Numbered from the stretch's first letter, positions 1 through 12,310 are shown. The stretch is 64,000 nucleotides of DNA from Acheta domesticus (GCA_031308135.1 JAHLJT010009436.1:157327976-157391975), one strand, 5' to 3'. Notes: generated from the letters alone by a model not told the origin. A program made the numbers and translations.

Positions 1-413
1 ATGACCTACACTACATTCACTCTTTGCCTGTATATTCCCATTCAAGAATTTTGTACCCCCAACTTCAAAATTGTCTCTGAGTATGCCACTGCTGTCAACC
101 AAAATATGTTACGATTTTGTATCTTGAATTTTTTTTTGAAGATCGCACACTTTTTTCAAAAATAGAAGTTCAGAATATTGTGTGTTTATTGGTACAATTA
201 ATAGTTTGAAAAATTAGAAAAAAAAAAACTTCTAGGTAAGTAATTAATGTTTCTTTCATCAAGTACACAATTCCATTTTTAAATTGTAAATTCATTGATA
301 GAAGTTTCTTTAAGAAGTGAAGTATTTCCCAAGATCTCCACAATGTTTGTTACTAATTTTTCAATGTAAAAAATGTCATTTGATGTTTACCACAATATTC
401 AATAAAATAAAAC

Positions 414-578
414 TACCCCAGTCAACATGAATTCCAAGGGACTGAAATCATCAGAGTTTGTGTTATCCAAGTATTATAAAGGTCTGCATTACGGTAATCC
501 CTTGCAGGGGCAGAGATTTTGTTCATGATACAGTGAAATTCATGTTAAGAGAGTTCATGCTAACGAGGGTTTACTGTA
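414..578. mobile_element. Possible short pogo-like MITE (copy A)
   Basis: The right end reads inward as TACAGTAAACCCTCGTTAGC, a style common to pogo/Tigger-type MITEs. The left end, TACCCCAGTCAACATGAA, shares only a weak inverted match; CATGAATT-type words occur near both ends. There is no coding capacity. The boundaries are approximate, and the family is inferred from the termini only. Confidence 0.35.
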
Positions 579-1109
579 ACAGATATTTTACTTGAAAATT
601 TGTTTTTCCATTTTCGTTAGCCTATAGAAGAATTACACTGGACACGCTGCTCGCAGAATTACAAACATGTTTAACATGTATGAAAATTTTGGTTTCTTTG
701 AAATTCATTTCTCACTAAGCACCAAAGAAGCAGAACTAAAAACACAAATAGGAGTATCTGTATCATATTGCACAAACCATAAGTCCCATTGAAACAAATA
801 AGTACAAAATCCTACAAACATCACAAATATAACTTAAGGATATATTCCTTTCTGACCTTTTCTTACATTACCTACATCTTCTAACAATTCAGACCATCTA
901 TTGAGGCAGTAGAGAACACAGGAAGCATTTGGCCTGGTGCCAGGAATGCCAGGAAAACTATGACAAAATCTACGATAGCAAGGTTGGGACAAACACAGCA
1001 AATGCACATCAAATCAAACAAAAGCACTACGTACTACAATGAAGCACAGTATTACTAACACTACAACTGAGGCACAAGTACAAGTCACAACTAAACAACC
1101 TAAACGTAC

Positions 1110-1151
1110 CATTAACTGGCAGCTGATTCGAAGGAGAAGGGCCCCAATGGC
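1110..1151 (-). CDS. Candidate 42-bp coding exon, possibly a distal Hrb27C exon
   Basis: On the minus strand a pyrimidine-rich tract ending in TTTCAG precedes 42 bases that are followed by the donor GTACGT. Entered in the phase left by Hrb27C exon 7 (one base of a Gly codon), it reads GHWGPSPSNQLPVN with no stop and leaves the same phase. The HWGP string resembles a segment of the C-terminal region of fly Hrb27C. It lies about 19 kb downstream of exon 7, so the assignment needs a long intron. The exon signals are seen directly; membership in Hrb27C is inference. Alternatives are an exon of another minus-strand gene or chance. Confidence 0.4.
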
Positions 1152-3289
1152 CTGAAATGATAATGAAACATAGTAATATCTAACCCAATGATTTCTTACG
1201 TTATGGACAGCACAAGATCAGAGACTAAGAACTGAGGGAACTTTAGGTCAGCTAACAATACTTCAAGAAAAATGTGCACACCTGGTAATCAATACTGGCG
1301 TACAGATCATCCCAAATAAAAAAGAAATCCTTGGAGTTTCTGTACCTACCCAAACTCATCCAAATGCATGCACACTACTGACTACAGCAAAGCACTACTC
1401 CATCCCACATTTATAATTTCCTTTTCTTGCATTTATAGAACCAAGATCACAAAGCCACCTACCTAAACAAGAGACTTTAAAAGAGGCTTGCAGAAAAAAT
1501 AACTAAGCCAATTTTAGTGAAACGAGCTATTTCCCCAGAGTAAAGGTTATGAAGCAAAATAATTGATACTATTTTTTGATCCCCAATTTCCAAAACTGAC
1601 TTAAAGCTTCATAAATTCACCCAATTTATCTGGCTTCTTCATATAAAACAAAGTAATTCACACCAACACAAATGTTCAACGATTTCTCCACAGCACTCCA
1701 CATCTAAATCGATGCATACAAACAAATGGAATAAGTAAGATGAATCCATCTCTAATTTCTCACCCTGAAGGCAAAATATCCCTCCAAAATAATTTAAATC
1801 CTTAAGAGTTTAGATTGGTGGTTTCCATGCGGTATATAAATTATAATATTGAAAAGCATCAAAGATGACAATCTTTGCGCGAGTTTCTGAAGTATGCCAT
1901 TCCATTAACCCTTCAACACGCTGACACTCTTAGCCTGCAGCTGGTTTCAGTCTGTGCATGTGGAGTAATGTCACCGGTTCACTCTTGTTACAGGCTTTGC
2001 TAAATTAAAAATATTTGAAATTGTTTAAATAGCCTTATAGACAATTAACCAAGCCTTACTCTCTTTCTATTGATTATAATGACCAATTTATAGTAGATTT
2101 CTCATTATACAACCATACTACTTGGCTTAAAAAGAGTGTTAACAGAGGATATGTCCAGCTCCAAAATTGCACAACTTTTGTATAGAAGAGCAAGGCAGAT
2201 AATCTCTCCTAAAATTCACTCATTCTCATTTTCTCAATTTCTAAAATAAATATTTGTTTTGATTCTGTAAACTTGGTGGAAAAACATTCATGAAATTCAC
2301 ATAATCATTATCACAGTATGTACCAACAAAGTACAACAATGCTCATAAGATAAAAGATTATATAAGCTGAAGTAATTGGCACAAGTTGATGGAAAATATG
2401 GCTACAGCAGCAACTGCTGGTTAATGATGCACATCCCACAAAGCCATGTGAAAAATCGCCTCGCATAGGCTTGCAGAGACAAGGAAAAAATCTCCTGTTG
2501 CTAAAGGATTAAAACTGAGCTGTTTGCAAAATTAAATCGACATCAGTAATTACAGCCTAAAAGGAAAAATACATTTTCTTGAAATTTAACTATATAAATA
2601 TGGTCCTCTATATTTATAGATAAAGTCAAATTATTGTGGATGTTGAAGAGACAAACTTGCAAAAACAAAGTACTCACAAACTACATTGCAGGAAGTTTTT
2701 ATCGTATGCTGTGAATTTTCTTATTCTTATATATTTTGGGGTTGACGGATATGTGTATTTTATAAACAAATAATATAGCCCAAAAAAATGATGCAGAATT
2801 TACAGTACTCAAAATATGACTTGTGGAATAAATGTAGTTGATAATCAAAAAGTATTGTATTTTATATTTACAAACCAGAAACTTCCAAGATTTACCAGAA
2901 GCATTTGCAAAACAAATGGATGACATTTGAAAAGTGCAAAATTTTGCTAGTAAAAGATTAGTATTATCTTTTGGTACTAGTGGAACAGAGCAAAGTTGCT
3001 TGCATTTCACCAAGGAGGTCCAAGTTTGGTTGCTGGTCAATCTCGTGTGGAATTTTCTCCAATGAAAAAAGTTTGTGCCTGCTTCACAGAAGCTAGTCCA
3101 ACACTTATAAAGCATCCTAAACCCTACCTCAGCCCTATTTCCTTCCCCATTCTGGCTGCAGGATAGTGACACAGAAGCATGTAAAGTGTAAGAGGCACTT
3201 ACATGGAGACGCTACCTGAAGATCCTCTTGACAACTGAGTGAGTGACCCACAACTGATTGTGATTTATGAAGGATTACTCCCTAAGTGC

Positions 3290-3499
3290 TCAAAGCTCGA
3301 TAAGGGTCTTAAAAGACTCACGTTGCATCAATAAAGCAACAAATTCAAAATCTTCTGGTTTATCAACAGAGTGATATACATGCAAATTTAAAAAATAGAA
3401 GTACATTTTCTCTTCCAAAATACCTTCCATCATAAAATGGTTGTAATTTGTACAATCTGAATGACTTAAAAATATCGAACTGAAGAAATCTTTATTTAA
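3290..3499 (-). pseudogene. Unidentified reading frame, cut by piggyBac insertion (copy A)
   Basis: A minus-strand frame ending at a TGA (3292-3290) has coding-like composition: an acidic/aromatic stretch with HSDCTNYNHFMMEG and VDKPEDFEFVALLMQ. In copy B the frame continues upstream across the TTAA where piggyBac sits in copy A, so here the transposon severs it. A possible splice acceptor (TTTCTTCAG) lies just inside the insertion point and a possible donor (GTGAGT) near the 3' end. It could therefore be an internal exon with the transposon in the adjoining intron. I do not recognise the protein. Confidence 0.3.
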
Positions 3500-6298
3500 C
3501 CCTTAACTTGACGCTGTAACAGATGTGTCACATTTTCTTCGGAGGCCCTTAATAATCACTGGGAGACTGGTAGAGCTATCTGTTGACAGTTTTCTATACT
3601 CAATAACCTGATCAACTAATAGATGTCGCTAGGTACCATTCAACACTTCGATCTCGGCTACGATAAGCCTTTGAATTCATACGTTAGCGATTTCCCGCCT
3701 TTTGCAGTCAGCGTGCCAATGCTGTGTGTTTATTTGTTATACTTTTTAATTTGGCTGCATTTTATATCTTGAAATTGAGGTAAATAGTTATTTAAAGTAT
3801 CTCTTAGCAATTTGTAAATTGTTTCAGTAGCTAGAAGATGTATGTACGTATTTTTCGGGCTCTAAACATTTGTAACACGTGTCACATTGCCAAATGCACT
3901 GCAATATATGTGAGAAATCTATTTTCATTGTACCACTCATTATTTATATTTGTACATATCTACGTAAAGTCTCTTGATTTCTTTTCAGTGCGAATATGTA
4001 TATGTCAAGGGCTGAGAAGATAATGTCTCTGCTCCCAAAACCGGGAGCAGATTCTGAAGAAGAGGAAAATTATGATCCTGAAGAGGAGCTGTTATCAAGA
4101 ATTTTGAAAGAAAATCATCTCCGGGAGATTATTGATCTGCCTCCTTCAGATAATTTTGAATTAGCTTTACCAAATTTGGAGGAATTTTTGACAATGCCTA
4201 GCATTGATGATTTGCCGGACAACCCTCAGATTGAGACGCTTCCTGACGCTTCGGAAAACAGTGAACAAGAAAGAGTGGTTCATGCACCTGTTGTTACGTC
4301 GCCAGCTAAAATTTCAAAGCCGAAACAAATAAATGAAAGAGCGAAAATTAAAATATTTAAAAAAAGTTATGAATGGAAGAAGGAGCCGTTTTTATATGAT
4401 GTGGATATCCCTACGGACATTTTGACTGATTGTATAGATGTGAAGACTCCTTATGAATATTTTAGTATGTTTTTCTCCAATGAACTTTTTGAAATTATTG
4501 TAAATATGTCAAACTTGTACTCTGCTCAAAAAACTGGCAGCTCTGTAAATTTTATCAATGATATTAGAGACTTTATTGCTATTGAACTGAAAATGGGTAT
4601 AATGATTGCATCTGCCTACACAGATTATTGGTCTTCTGACTACCGATATGAGGCAATAGCCTCAATCATGCCTTTGAAAAAATACCAAAATATTAGAAAA
4701 TTTCTTCATTTCACGGACAATTCCGCCTGTGACGCAACAGATCGTTATTACAAAGGAAGACAAATTTTAGAGATTGTGAGAAAAAATGCTTGGCAATTGA
4801 GGAGGAGAGGGAGCAAAGTATTGACGAAATGATGATTCCATACAAAGGTAATCGGACAGGTTCTAGAAGACAGTATATCCAGAACAAGCCTAGAAAATGG
4901 GGGTTCAAAATGTTTGCTCGATGTGGTGTATCTGGATTTGTGTATGATTTTATTATGTATGGGGGAGAAGATACATTTAGAGGACGAGAACTCAGTAGAA
5001 GTGGGCAAGCTCTTGGCCTTGGAGGATCGATTGTTGTGTCTCTGTGCAAAACGATCAAAGATAAGCCATGTTCTGCTGTGTACTTCGATAATTTTTTTTG
5101 CAGTTTCGAACTCATAGAGTATCTGAGAAAAGAATTTGGTATTCTCTCATTGGGCACAATCCGTTCAGATCGCATCAGAAATTGTCCTTTCAAGAGTGAT
5201 AAAGATCTGAAGAAGGAGGGAAGGGGATCGTTTGAAGTGTACACGTGCAACAGCGAGAGATTGGCTACAGTCAAATGGTTTGACAATAAGGCTGTGGCAT
5301 TGGCAAGCTCCTTTGTTGCTGATGAGCCAGTAGGGAAAATAAAGAGATTCAGCAAAGAGGCAAAAGGAAAGGTTGATGTGCCTTTCCCAGCTGTAATAAA
5401 GCAGTACAACTCTCACATGGGAGGTGTAGATTTGGCAAACATGCTGATTGCCCTCCACAGAACTGAATTCCGTACACACAGATGGTACATGGCAATTTTC
5501 TCGCATGTGTTAGACTTGTGTGTAACCAACGCTTGGATAATTTATAGAAGAGAACATAAATTATCAAAAAGCACCTCCAAACTTATGCTTCTAAAAGCCT
5601 TCAGAAATTCAATTGCTAGTAGCCTATTGCTTCTAGATCGGGGAACCCCTAAAAGAAATCGAAGCGTGGATGATTTGCCATCATCACAAAAACAAAGAAA
5701 GTATGCATCCAAAGTGATGCAAGATGACATTAGGACTGATGGCGTTGGCCATTTGCCATTTTATACATCACGGGGAAGATGTCGCTATTGCCCTGGCGGT
5801 ACGTCATTCATTTAGTGCATGAAATGCAAGGTCAGACTTTGCCTCAATGAAAAGAGAAACTGCTTTTTTTCTTTTCATTCAAAATAGTTCTTTTGTATTT
5901 TCACTCTTTGGTTTATAATGAATGCGTATTGTTTTGTATTTTTTCTTTTCATTTAATATAGTTGTTTTAAGTGTTTACCCTTTTTTGAATCATAAATTGT
6001 ACAATTTATGATTCATTGTGATATCAAAATAAATTTGTTTCTGGCCACATCTTTAGTTGATTCATATTATTTCTGTCTTCCTATTTCTACATAAACTTGT
6101 CAATGTACCATATCTGTTACGAATTTAGATTTCACCGGATTTGGCAATGTAACATTTATGTTACAAATTCAGAACTAGCAATTGGTAACAGTTGGAAACA
6201 TCCATATTCTTTCAAAAATCTTATAAAAATTCTAAAGAATCTTAGAGATTATAAAACATTATTATTTTTAAGTTTTTTCAATCTTGCCAAGTTAAGGG
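3500..6298 (+). mobile_element. piggyBac-family transposon, 2799 bp, TTAA target duplication
   Basis: The element begins CCCTTAACTTG and ends CAAGTTAAGGG, an 11-bp perfect terminal inverted repeat with the CCC...GGG ends of the family. It is flanked on both sides by TTAA (3496-3499 and 6299-6302). Copy B has one TTAA and no element at the same place, so both boundaries are exact to the base. Subterminal DNA carries GTAACA/TGTTAC-type words on both sides (for example around 3517 and 6112-6160). Inside is one transposase gene (3996-5887) with two lesions. The precise empty site and few mutations indicate a recent insertion. Confidence 0.96.
3996..5887 (+). pseudogene. piggyBac transposase, one frameshift and one premature stop
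   Basis: This is the transposase for cut-and-paste movement at TTAA. The N-terminus is acidic (EEEENYDPEEE), followed by the DDE_Tnp_1_7 domain. All three catalytic Asp contexts are visible: SIDEMM (about 4822), YFDNFF (about 5085) and GGVDLAN (about 5425). The first frame runs to 4832. The remainder is read from about 4787 in another frame, and the shift is explained by one missing A in the A-run at 4781-4786. A TAG at 5813-5815 then cuts the C-terminal Cys-rich zinc-binding tail. The same frame continues past it with CMKCKVRLC and ends at a TAG at 5885-5887. As written the gene is broken; the A-run lesion could be a sequencing error. The start could also be a Met at 4002 or 4023. Confidence 0.93.
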
Positions 6299-6487
6299 TT
6301 AATGTGCTAATATCTACTAAACCACATGTTTTACACAAAATGTTAGTAAAATAAACATGAATATTTGTTGTATTCGTGTGTCGAGTTAAAACATTATACT
6401 TGGGTTTTTATAATGTGGCATGTCAGGGCTCGTCCTCACTATGAAACATGTCACAGCATTTCGGGTCTTTCTCAGTCATGCCACTAG

Positions 6488-7175
6488 ATGTTGCATGATC
6501 GCAATCGTAACAAGCAGTGCAATGTGTCTTATGGCACGACCAAGACGCGAAATGCCGAGAAATATTCAATCATGAAAACAAGCTCTGACGCACCTAATTA
6601 TAAAAACCTACATATAATTTGGAATCCTTACTTTCTCAAAGACATAAATCCGTTGGAAACTGTACTTAGGTGAGTCGCATGCATTCCTGCAGACCTCAAG
6701 AACATGGCTTATGATCGACTGACGAGACTCGGGCTTCAGACTCTTGCTGCTAGGAGACGTGGCGACATGTTTGAAACATTCAAGGTCTTACACATTACAA
6801 ATCTGATCTTAGTAGCATTTTTCAGCGCTCTAAAAATCTAAAATTACAAAGTCATAGTATGACGCTTGTAAAATCTAGACATACTCTAATGCAACACAAG
6901 AACTTCATAGGTAACCAAGTTGTTGACACCTGGAACATATTATCCCAGAATGTGGTGACGGCACCTAGTCTTCAGCATGTTCAAAAGAGCTTATGATGAT
7001 CTCTTCAACGAGGAAGGCAATTCCTCGATATGCAGACACTGTTCCCCCTCCTCAAGAATTGTGTCAATTATTGTGATATGTGATATGAAATATCGTGATG
7101 TTAAAATAATTATGTTTAGGACCGATTTGGATCTCATCAGATTGTACTGTTGCCTGTACATTACCTTAAATAAAT
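6488..7175 (+). pseudogene. LINE 3' fragment (reverse transcriptase C-terminus plus tail), copy A
   Basis: The translation contains NPYFLKDINPLETV, a frame stop, then RVACIPADLKNMAYDRL and TLAARRRGDMFETFKVLH. This is the familiar region after the RT domain of CR1/jockey-group LINEs (RRA.. ERL..LGL.TLE.RR.RGD). After a stop, degenerate coding resumes (NFIGNQVVDTWN), followed by a 3' part ending in an AAATAAATAAG-type tail near 7170. The upstream RT is absent, as expected of a 5'-truncated insertion. Copy A has a stop (TGA at 6671-6673) where copy B reads CGA. Confidence 0.75.
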
Positions 7176-7385
7176 AAGTACAAGTGTCTCGGACACTACT
7201 TTGTGGACATGTTACAAACTCTTACTCTGCCATTAAAGGGTTAAATCAAGTGATCAGTTGGGAATGCTATTTTGAATATACTGAATAAAACATGAGGTTT
7301 TTGTTCACAAACAAACAATGTTTTAAGCAATTTTCCTCTCTTTATTAAATGATTTTGAAACTGATGAATATATCGACCTTTTTAA

Positions 7386-9719
7386 CCCTAGAACACATAA
7401 GCAGGGCCTCTAAGACCCTGTGAAATATTTAGGAAATTACTAAAAACTTTATCCTAGCTTCTTTGTTTCTTAGGTATTCCTGGCAGTATCCTTCTTCTAC
7501 AATTAGATTGCGTAATTGTCAGGATTGTTTTTTTTTATTTCTGAGTAGCAGTGAATTTTTCATCTTTACTATGTGAACACATAAGCAGGGACTCTTGGGA
7601 CCCTACGTGGCATTCTCCGTAATGCATTGTCAACCGAGCTGTAAAAATTCGAGGAAACGATGCGTAATCCTTATCTTTGTTTTCGTATTTCATTTTCCTA
7701 GAACTTAGGCTGATAGCCACGGACAGTTGATGCTACACTTTTACAATTTAGAGGTAACTGAGCTTTGTGCGAGAGCAGTACTAATAGAAGTGCAGTAGTA
7801 AGCGGGTGTCTGTTTGATTAGAACCATGGCTTTTAAAAGTTTTGAAGATAGTGAGGCAGAGTGGCTTGAGGAGGAAGACATACACAGTGAAGGAGAAAGT
7901 GAAGTTTCAGAAGTAGATGAGAACTATGTTTCCTTCGAGTCGGAGAGTGAAGATGACAGCACTGCAACTTCAGATTCTGATGATATTCAAATCCAGCATT
8001 TTTTATAAGTTGCAATGGAACTGTTTGGAATAGTGAAACTCCAGTTTCTTTCCACACACCGTCTCATAACATTATATGTTCCTGGTCCCAAAAAAGGTGT
8101 TCCTTCTGTGAATCCAAAACAAGCTTGGAATTACTTTATTTCTAAAGCAATTATAGAAGAAACTGTCCTTTGTACAAATTTGGAAGGCAAAAGAATTTCA
8201 GCACAGAAAAGTGAAATCTGGAAAAACTTTTCTGTGAATGAAGAGAATGCTTTCTTAGGTATTCTTTTATTAGTGCGAGTGGAAAAAAACTGGGATGTAC
8301 AGAGTAATTTTTAGATGAAAAAGGAAATCCTGTATAGAGGACTGCAATGTCTGTAAATAGATTTGAAACCATTGCAAGAGTAATGAGATTTGATGATCAT
8401 AGAACAAGACAGGTTTGTGCCGAAAATGATAAACTTGCAGCAATTTCTTACATTTGGGGTAAATTTCTTGAAAACTGCAGGAATACTATTATTCCAGCGA
8501 CCTTTCTCACAGTTCAAGAGCAACTAATGTCTTTTCAGGAGAGACCAACTTTATTCAGTATATGCCCAACAAACCAGCAAAATATGGAGTGAAGATATTT
8601 TGGATATGTGAAGCAAATACCTCGTATGCCAATGATGGCTGCATCTACATGGGAAGGAAACCAAATGAGCCTGTACAAAAGAATTTGGGTGCCAATGTTG
8701 TGAAGAATTTAGTGAAAACCATTGAAGGATCGTCAAGAAACATAACAATGGACAATTTCTTTACCAGTTTCTCCTTGGCTCAAGATCTTCTCCAAAAGAA
8801 AATTACAATTGTTGGTACGATTCGACTACACAAACCTGAGATTCCCAGTGATATTAAAGTCACTGCTTCTCATGAAGTAAATTCTTCAATTTTTGTTTCA
8901 GGGATAGTACTACTATGGTCAGCTATGCTACAAAGAAAAAGTAGTAATACTGCTCAGTACCATGCACCATGATCAAGCAGTAGATGAAAATAACGCAAAG
9001 AAAAAGCCACACATTGTACAATTTTACAAGACCAAAGGCGGTGTTGACAAAATGGATCAGATAGTAAGAAATTACACTTGCAAGCAGCAAACCCATAGGT
9101 GGCCATTTGCTTTATGGATGAATATCATGGATATTGCAGCCTTGAATAGGCAAGTGCTCTTCTGTGTGCAGCATCCGGAGTACAACTCAAACAAATCAGA
9201 CAAATGCAGAATTTTTTTAAAAGATCTGTCATTTCAGCTTATCTACATTGAAGAAAGGTCAAAAATCCCCCAATCTTCCACAGAAAACAAGAGACGCAAT
9301 GGCCAGGTGTGGTATAAATCCACATGACGTAAATCTACAAACACAAGGTTTACTTCAGAGAGAAAGGTGTTCCTTCTGCCCATACAACAAGCACAGAAAA
9401 AGTAAAATGGTATGCGAAAGATGCAAAAATTCTACCTGCAAAGAACACAGTTTCATAGTTTGTAAAAGTTGTCTTTGAAATGTGAATAATAATGTTTTTA
9501 TTTAACATGTTTACGTTTGAATACTATTATAGTCATTTTTGTTCATAAATAAAATTCTACATTTCTGAAATATTAACAGTAAGATTTTTATTCGCCCCTG
9601 CCATCTCAAAAATAATTTATTAATAAATGGCTCTAAAAGTCATTGAAACAAAATAAAACAAAGGGCCTCTGAGGTCCTGCTTATGCATTAATGTAGATTT
9701 TTTAGACTGTTTTCTAGGG
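7386..9719 (+). mobile_element. Older piggyBac transposon, copy A (2334 bp)
   Basis: The element starts CCCTAGAA and ends TTCTAGGG next to TTAA on both sides (7382-7385 and 9720-9723). Behind the short terminal repeat, a longer inverted subterminal motif appears on both sides (CATAAGCAGG.CCTCT, and its complement near 9665-9686). It encodes a degenerate transposase (7814-9478). It is unrelated in terminal sequence to the 3500-6298 element, so two piggyBac lineages are present. It is found in both block copies and so predates their split. Confidence 0.93.
7814..9478 (+). pseudogene. Degenerate piggyBac transposase, copy A
   Basis: The pieces in order are: an acidic N-terminus (SEDDSTATSDSDD); a frame with NPKQAWNYFISKAI; RFETIARVMRFDDHRTR; then MPNKPAKYGVKIFWICEA; TMDNFFTSFSLAQDLL with the second catalytic Asp; KTKGGVDKMDQIVRNY with the third; and a C-terminal CRD with CSFCPYNKH, CERCKN and CKEHSFIVCKSC. 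The first catalytic site reads VQEQLMSF where the family has an Asp (D-E-Q-L), so that residue is Gln. At least four stops or frameshifts separate the pieces. Copy A also lost a T near 8890, giving SSIFVSG in place of copy B's SSIFCFKD. Confidence 0.92.
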
Positions 9720-10612
9720 TTAAGATTCCCTTCATGTAGAGGGCAAAAACCTTAAAAGTAATGATTTTAATACAATGCCTAGAGTGTAATAAAATCTTTA
9801 AAATAACTTACCTTACAACTGCATTGTATACAATCTCCCCATCTTCAATTTTACATGTACCACTATTATTACCCTATATTTAATAAATTCTCTTTATGCA
9901 TCGTCTTTTACATTTAGCATAGTATGTAAATTTACTTGTGGGAACACCTGCAGTTTCAGCTTCCACAGGAATTCTTGGGCATAGTTTCTAATTATGATTC
10001 AAAGTGTTCAACAGTTATAAAAAACATTAGTTTACTTCGGGTCACTACATTTATTTATTTATTCATTATATAAACTGACCATTTGTCCTTAGACTACAAT
10101 ATGTATATGTATATATTAGATGTATACATTAGATATGTATATATGTATATATTAGATAAAGCATGTTGCAAACTTTTTTTGTTCAAATCATATAGAAATA
10201 CAATGTTATTTATATCATTTGTAACACAATTTGTTCTTCACAAAAGATATAAAATACGGTTTATCACTGTCGCTAATGTCTATGACTAGAGAGTTCATCA
10301 ATTTATGATGCCTGCAGAGCATACACAGCCTAAGATATAAACGAATTGTGAAATCTTCAAATCCAGAACATTCATCACTGTTCCCAGCAATGTTCACTAT
10401 TACGTTTCACCCATAAGATTTGTTAAAAGCATTAGTATTTTATTTTACTGTTCTTCTAATTGTAGTTAAGTTGAATTTAAGTTATAATTAATGAAGCTGT
10501 AGTAACGACTTTACAATTATAAATAATTCAGAGCAATACGTTTTATTTAAAAGTACAGTAAAAACCCCATTCTAAGAGGCACCTGTGGGAATGGAATTTT
10601 GTCTTGAATAAA

Positions 10613-11252
10613 TAGGGCTGTGATTTATATGCATTTGCGTATTTTTTTCTGTTCACTAAAACATCCCGTTTTGACAAATTTTATGTTTTGAGGCATTTAA
10701 AATCAATTAAAGCTATTTTTATTTCGCATATATCACCACCATTACATATTTTTGCATATTTGGATCATTTGCATATTTTTGTTGCATACCCCTCATCCGC
10801 GAAAAGCAGCTACAATTCTGTCAGCGTCAGTGGCAGTGACAGACCTCTCGCCACGTACATCATATAACCTGCTCTGAAGCAATGGGCCTCCCAGGATTTG
10901 TTTGAGTTGCCATAGCCACGGATCAGCGTTACCGCTCACCTGACTCATACCAAGTTGCTTGAGAAGCACACCAAAACCTGTCATTGGCAGTATCACAACA
11001 TTGGCTCACAAGTGAAATGCATTAAATCAAGATTTTCAAGTTTTATGTTATTTGATTTTGTGTTCTAGATTTTATCATAATTGAGAGGAAGTGTTCTTTA
11101 ACACTAAGAAATGTGTTCTTCAAAATTATGCCCTTGACTTAAAAGTTTGTCGCTTGTAGCAATTCATTGATTTCTGTATTGTTTTTTGCTGTAAGCATAT
11201 TTCCCACATTTCACAATACATTACACTATTTCGCATATTTTCCTTTTTTAAT

Positions 11253-11321
<69 letters not shown>

Positions 11322-11363
11322 AAGTGCATATTTTGTTGTTTTTGTGTATAAATCACAGCCTTA
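10613..11363. mobile_element. hAT-like non-autonomous element, copy A
   Basis: The ends are TAGGGCTGTGATTTATA and TATAAATCACAGCCTTA, an inverted repeat of about 15 bp. The interior is AT-rich with repeated GCATATTT/AAATATGC-type words near the ends, as in hAT elements whose subterminal repeats bind transposase. No convincing 8-bp target duplication remains, so the superfamily is inferred from the termini and their similarity to the elements at 31754 and 33975. A (TA)n tract lies in the right half. There is no transposase frame. Confidence 0.6.
11256..11317. repeat. (TA)n microsatellite inside hAT-like element
   Basis: About 31 uninterrupted TA units. Ile-Tyr reading frames over it on both strands are artefacts of the repeat. 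Confidence 0.97.
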
Positions 11364-12310
11364 CTTATAAGTGGGAAATGGGTTTATGACAGGTTTAATG
11401 AAATGTTAGGGTATTTTTAGTGGATTAGTATGATTTGTACACTATTTTAAACTTGAGAAAACAAAAATTAGTTGATTCCAGAGCCCACTTATCCAGATCT
11501 ATTGAGTGAACTTTATGAGATTTAAAACGCATGTCCTCATAAATGGATTATGTGAACAAATTGCCTCTAATGTAAATATTGACACAAGGGATTTAAAAAA
11601 ATTACATTCATGTAATTTTTGCAAAAAAAAAAGAATAGAGATGTTTATGCCATCTTATAGAGTACATTTATAACTATCCCTACCAAATATTTAAAGAAAA
11701 AATTGAGCCATCTTTACAAAATCTTGTTTTTGTAAATGTTTAATATTTCACGCAATGTTACGCAAAAACTTTTTTTTGGTACATAACATTAATGAATGAA
11801 ATCTTCTATCTTCAATTTTGTAGTTGAACACAGAAAAAAACTGCAAAACTTTTTCAATTTTCGAAAATTCAGAGTTAACAATGAATCCCCTAACTTTGCC
11901 ACCTCTACGTGAAATTCACTATTCTTACAAGAAATTTAAAGAAAAAATTTGGAGCCATTTTGGAGAAAAATTTGAAAACGTCCCAGGAGCTTCATAAGTA
12001 CCCACAAAAATTAAGAATACCAAAACCACAGAGTTTTGAGAAGAACCAGATCGATCAGGGAATAGCCTATTCATTTTGGAAAACAATCTTACGAATAGTT
12101 TTGGTGCTAGTGTTTTTCATGGACGGACAGATGGAAGTTTTGAAAGAAAAAGAAACCTTTTTCAGTATCAGGGGACCCCAAAACGTGCATTCCATTGAAA
12201 TCGAAGTCCATTTTCTACACATTACTTTTTCTATATTAAGTATTCATGTACATATACAAGAAAGTAACAATTGGAAACACTGGTCAAAACACTACAGCAA
12301 TAAACTGCAA

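Noticed and set aside
2699..3172. 157-residue minus-strand frame (and its shorter copy at 50618-50923)
   Set aside because: No recognisable domain. Small indels between the block copies break the frame without compensation, as expected of non-coding DNA.
11126..11370. Frames rich in Ile-Tyr over the TA tract
   Set aside because: Direct translation of a dinucleotide repeat.
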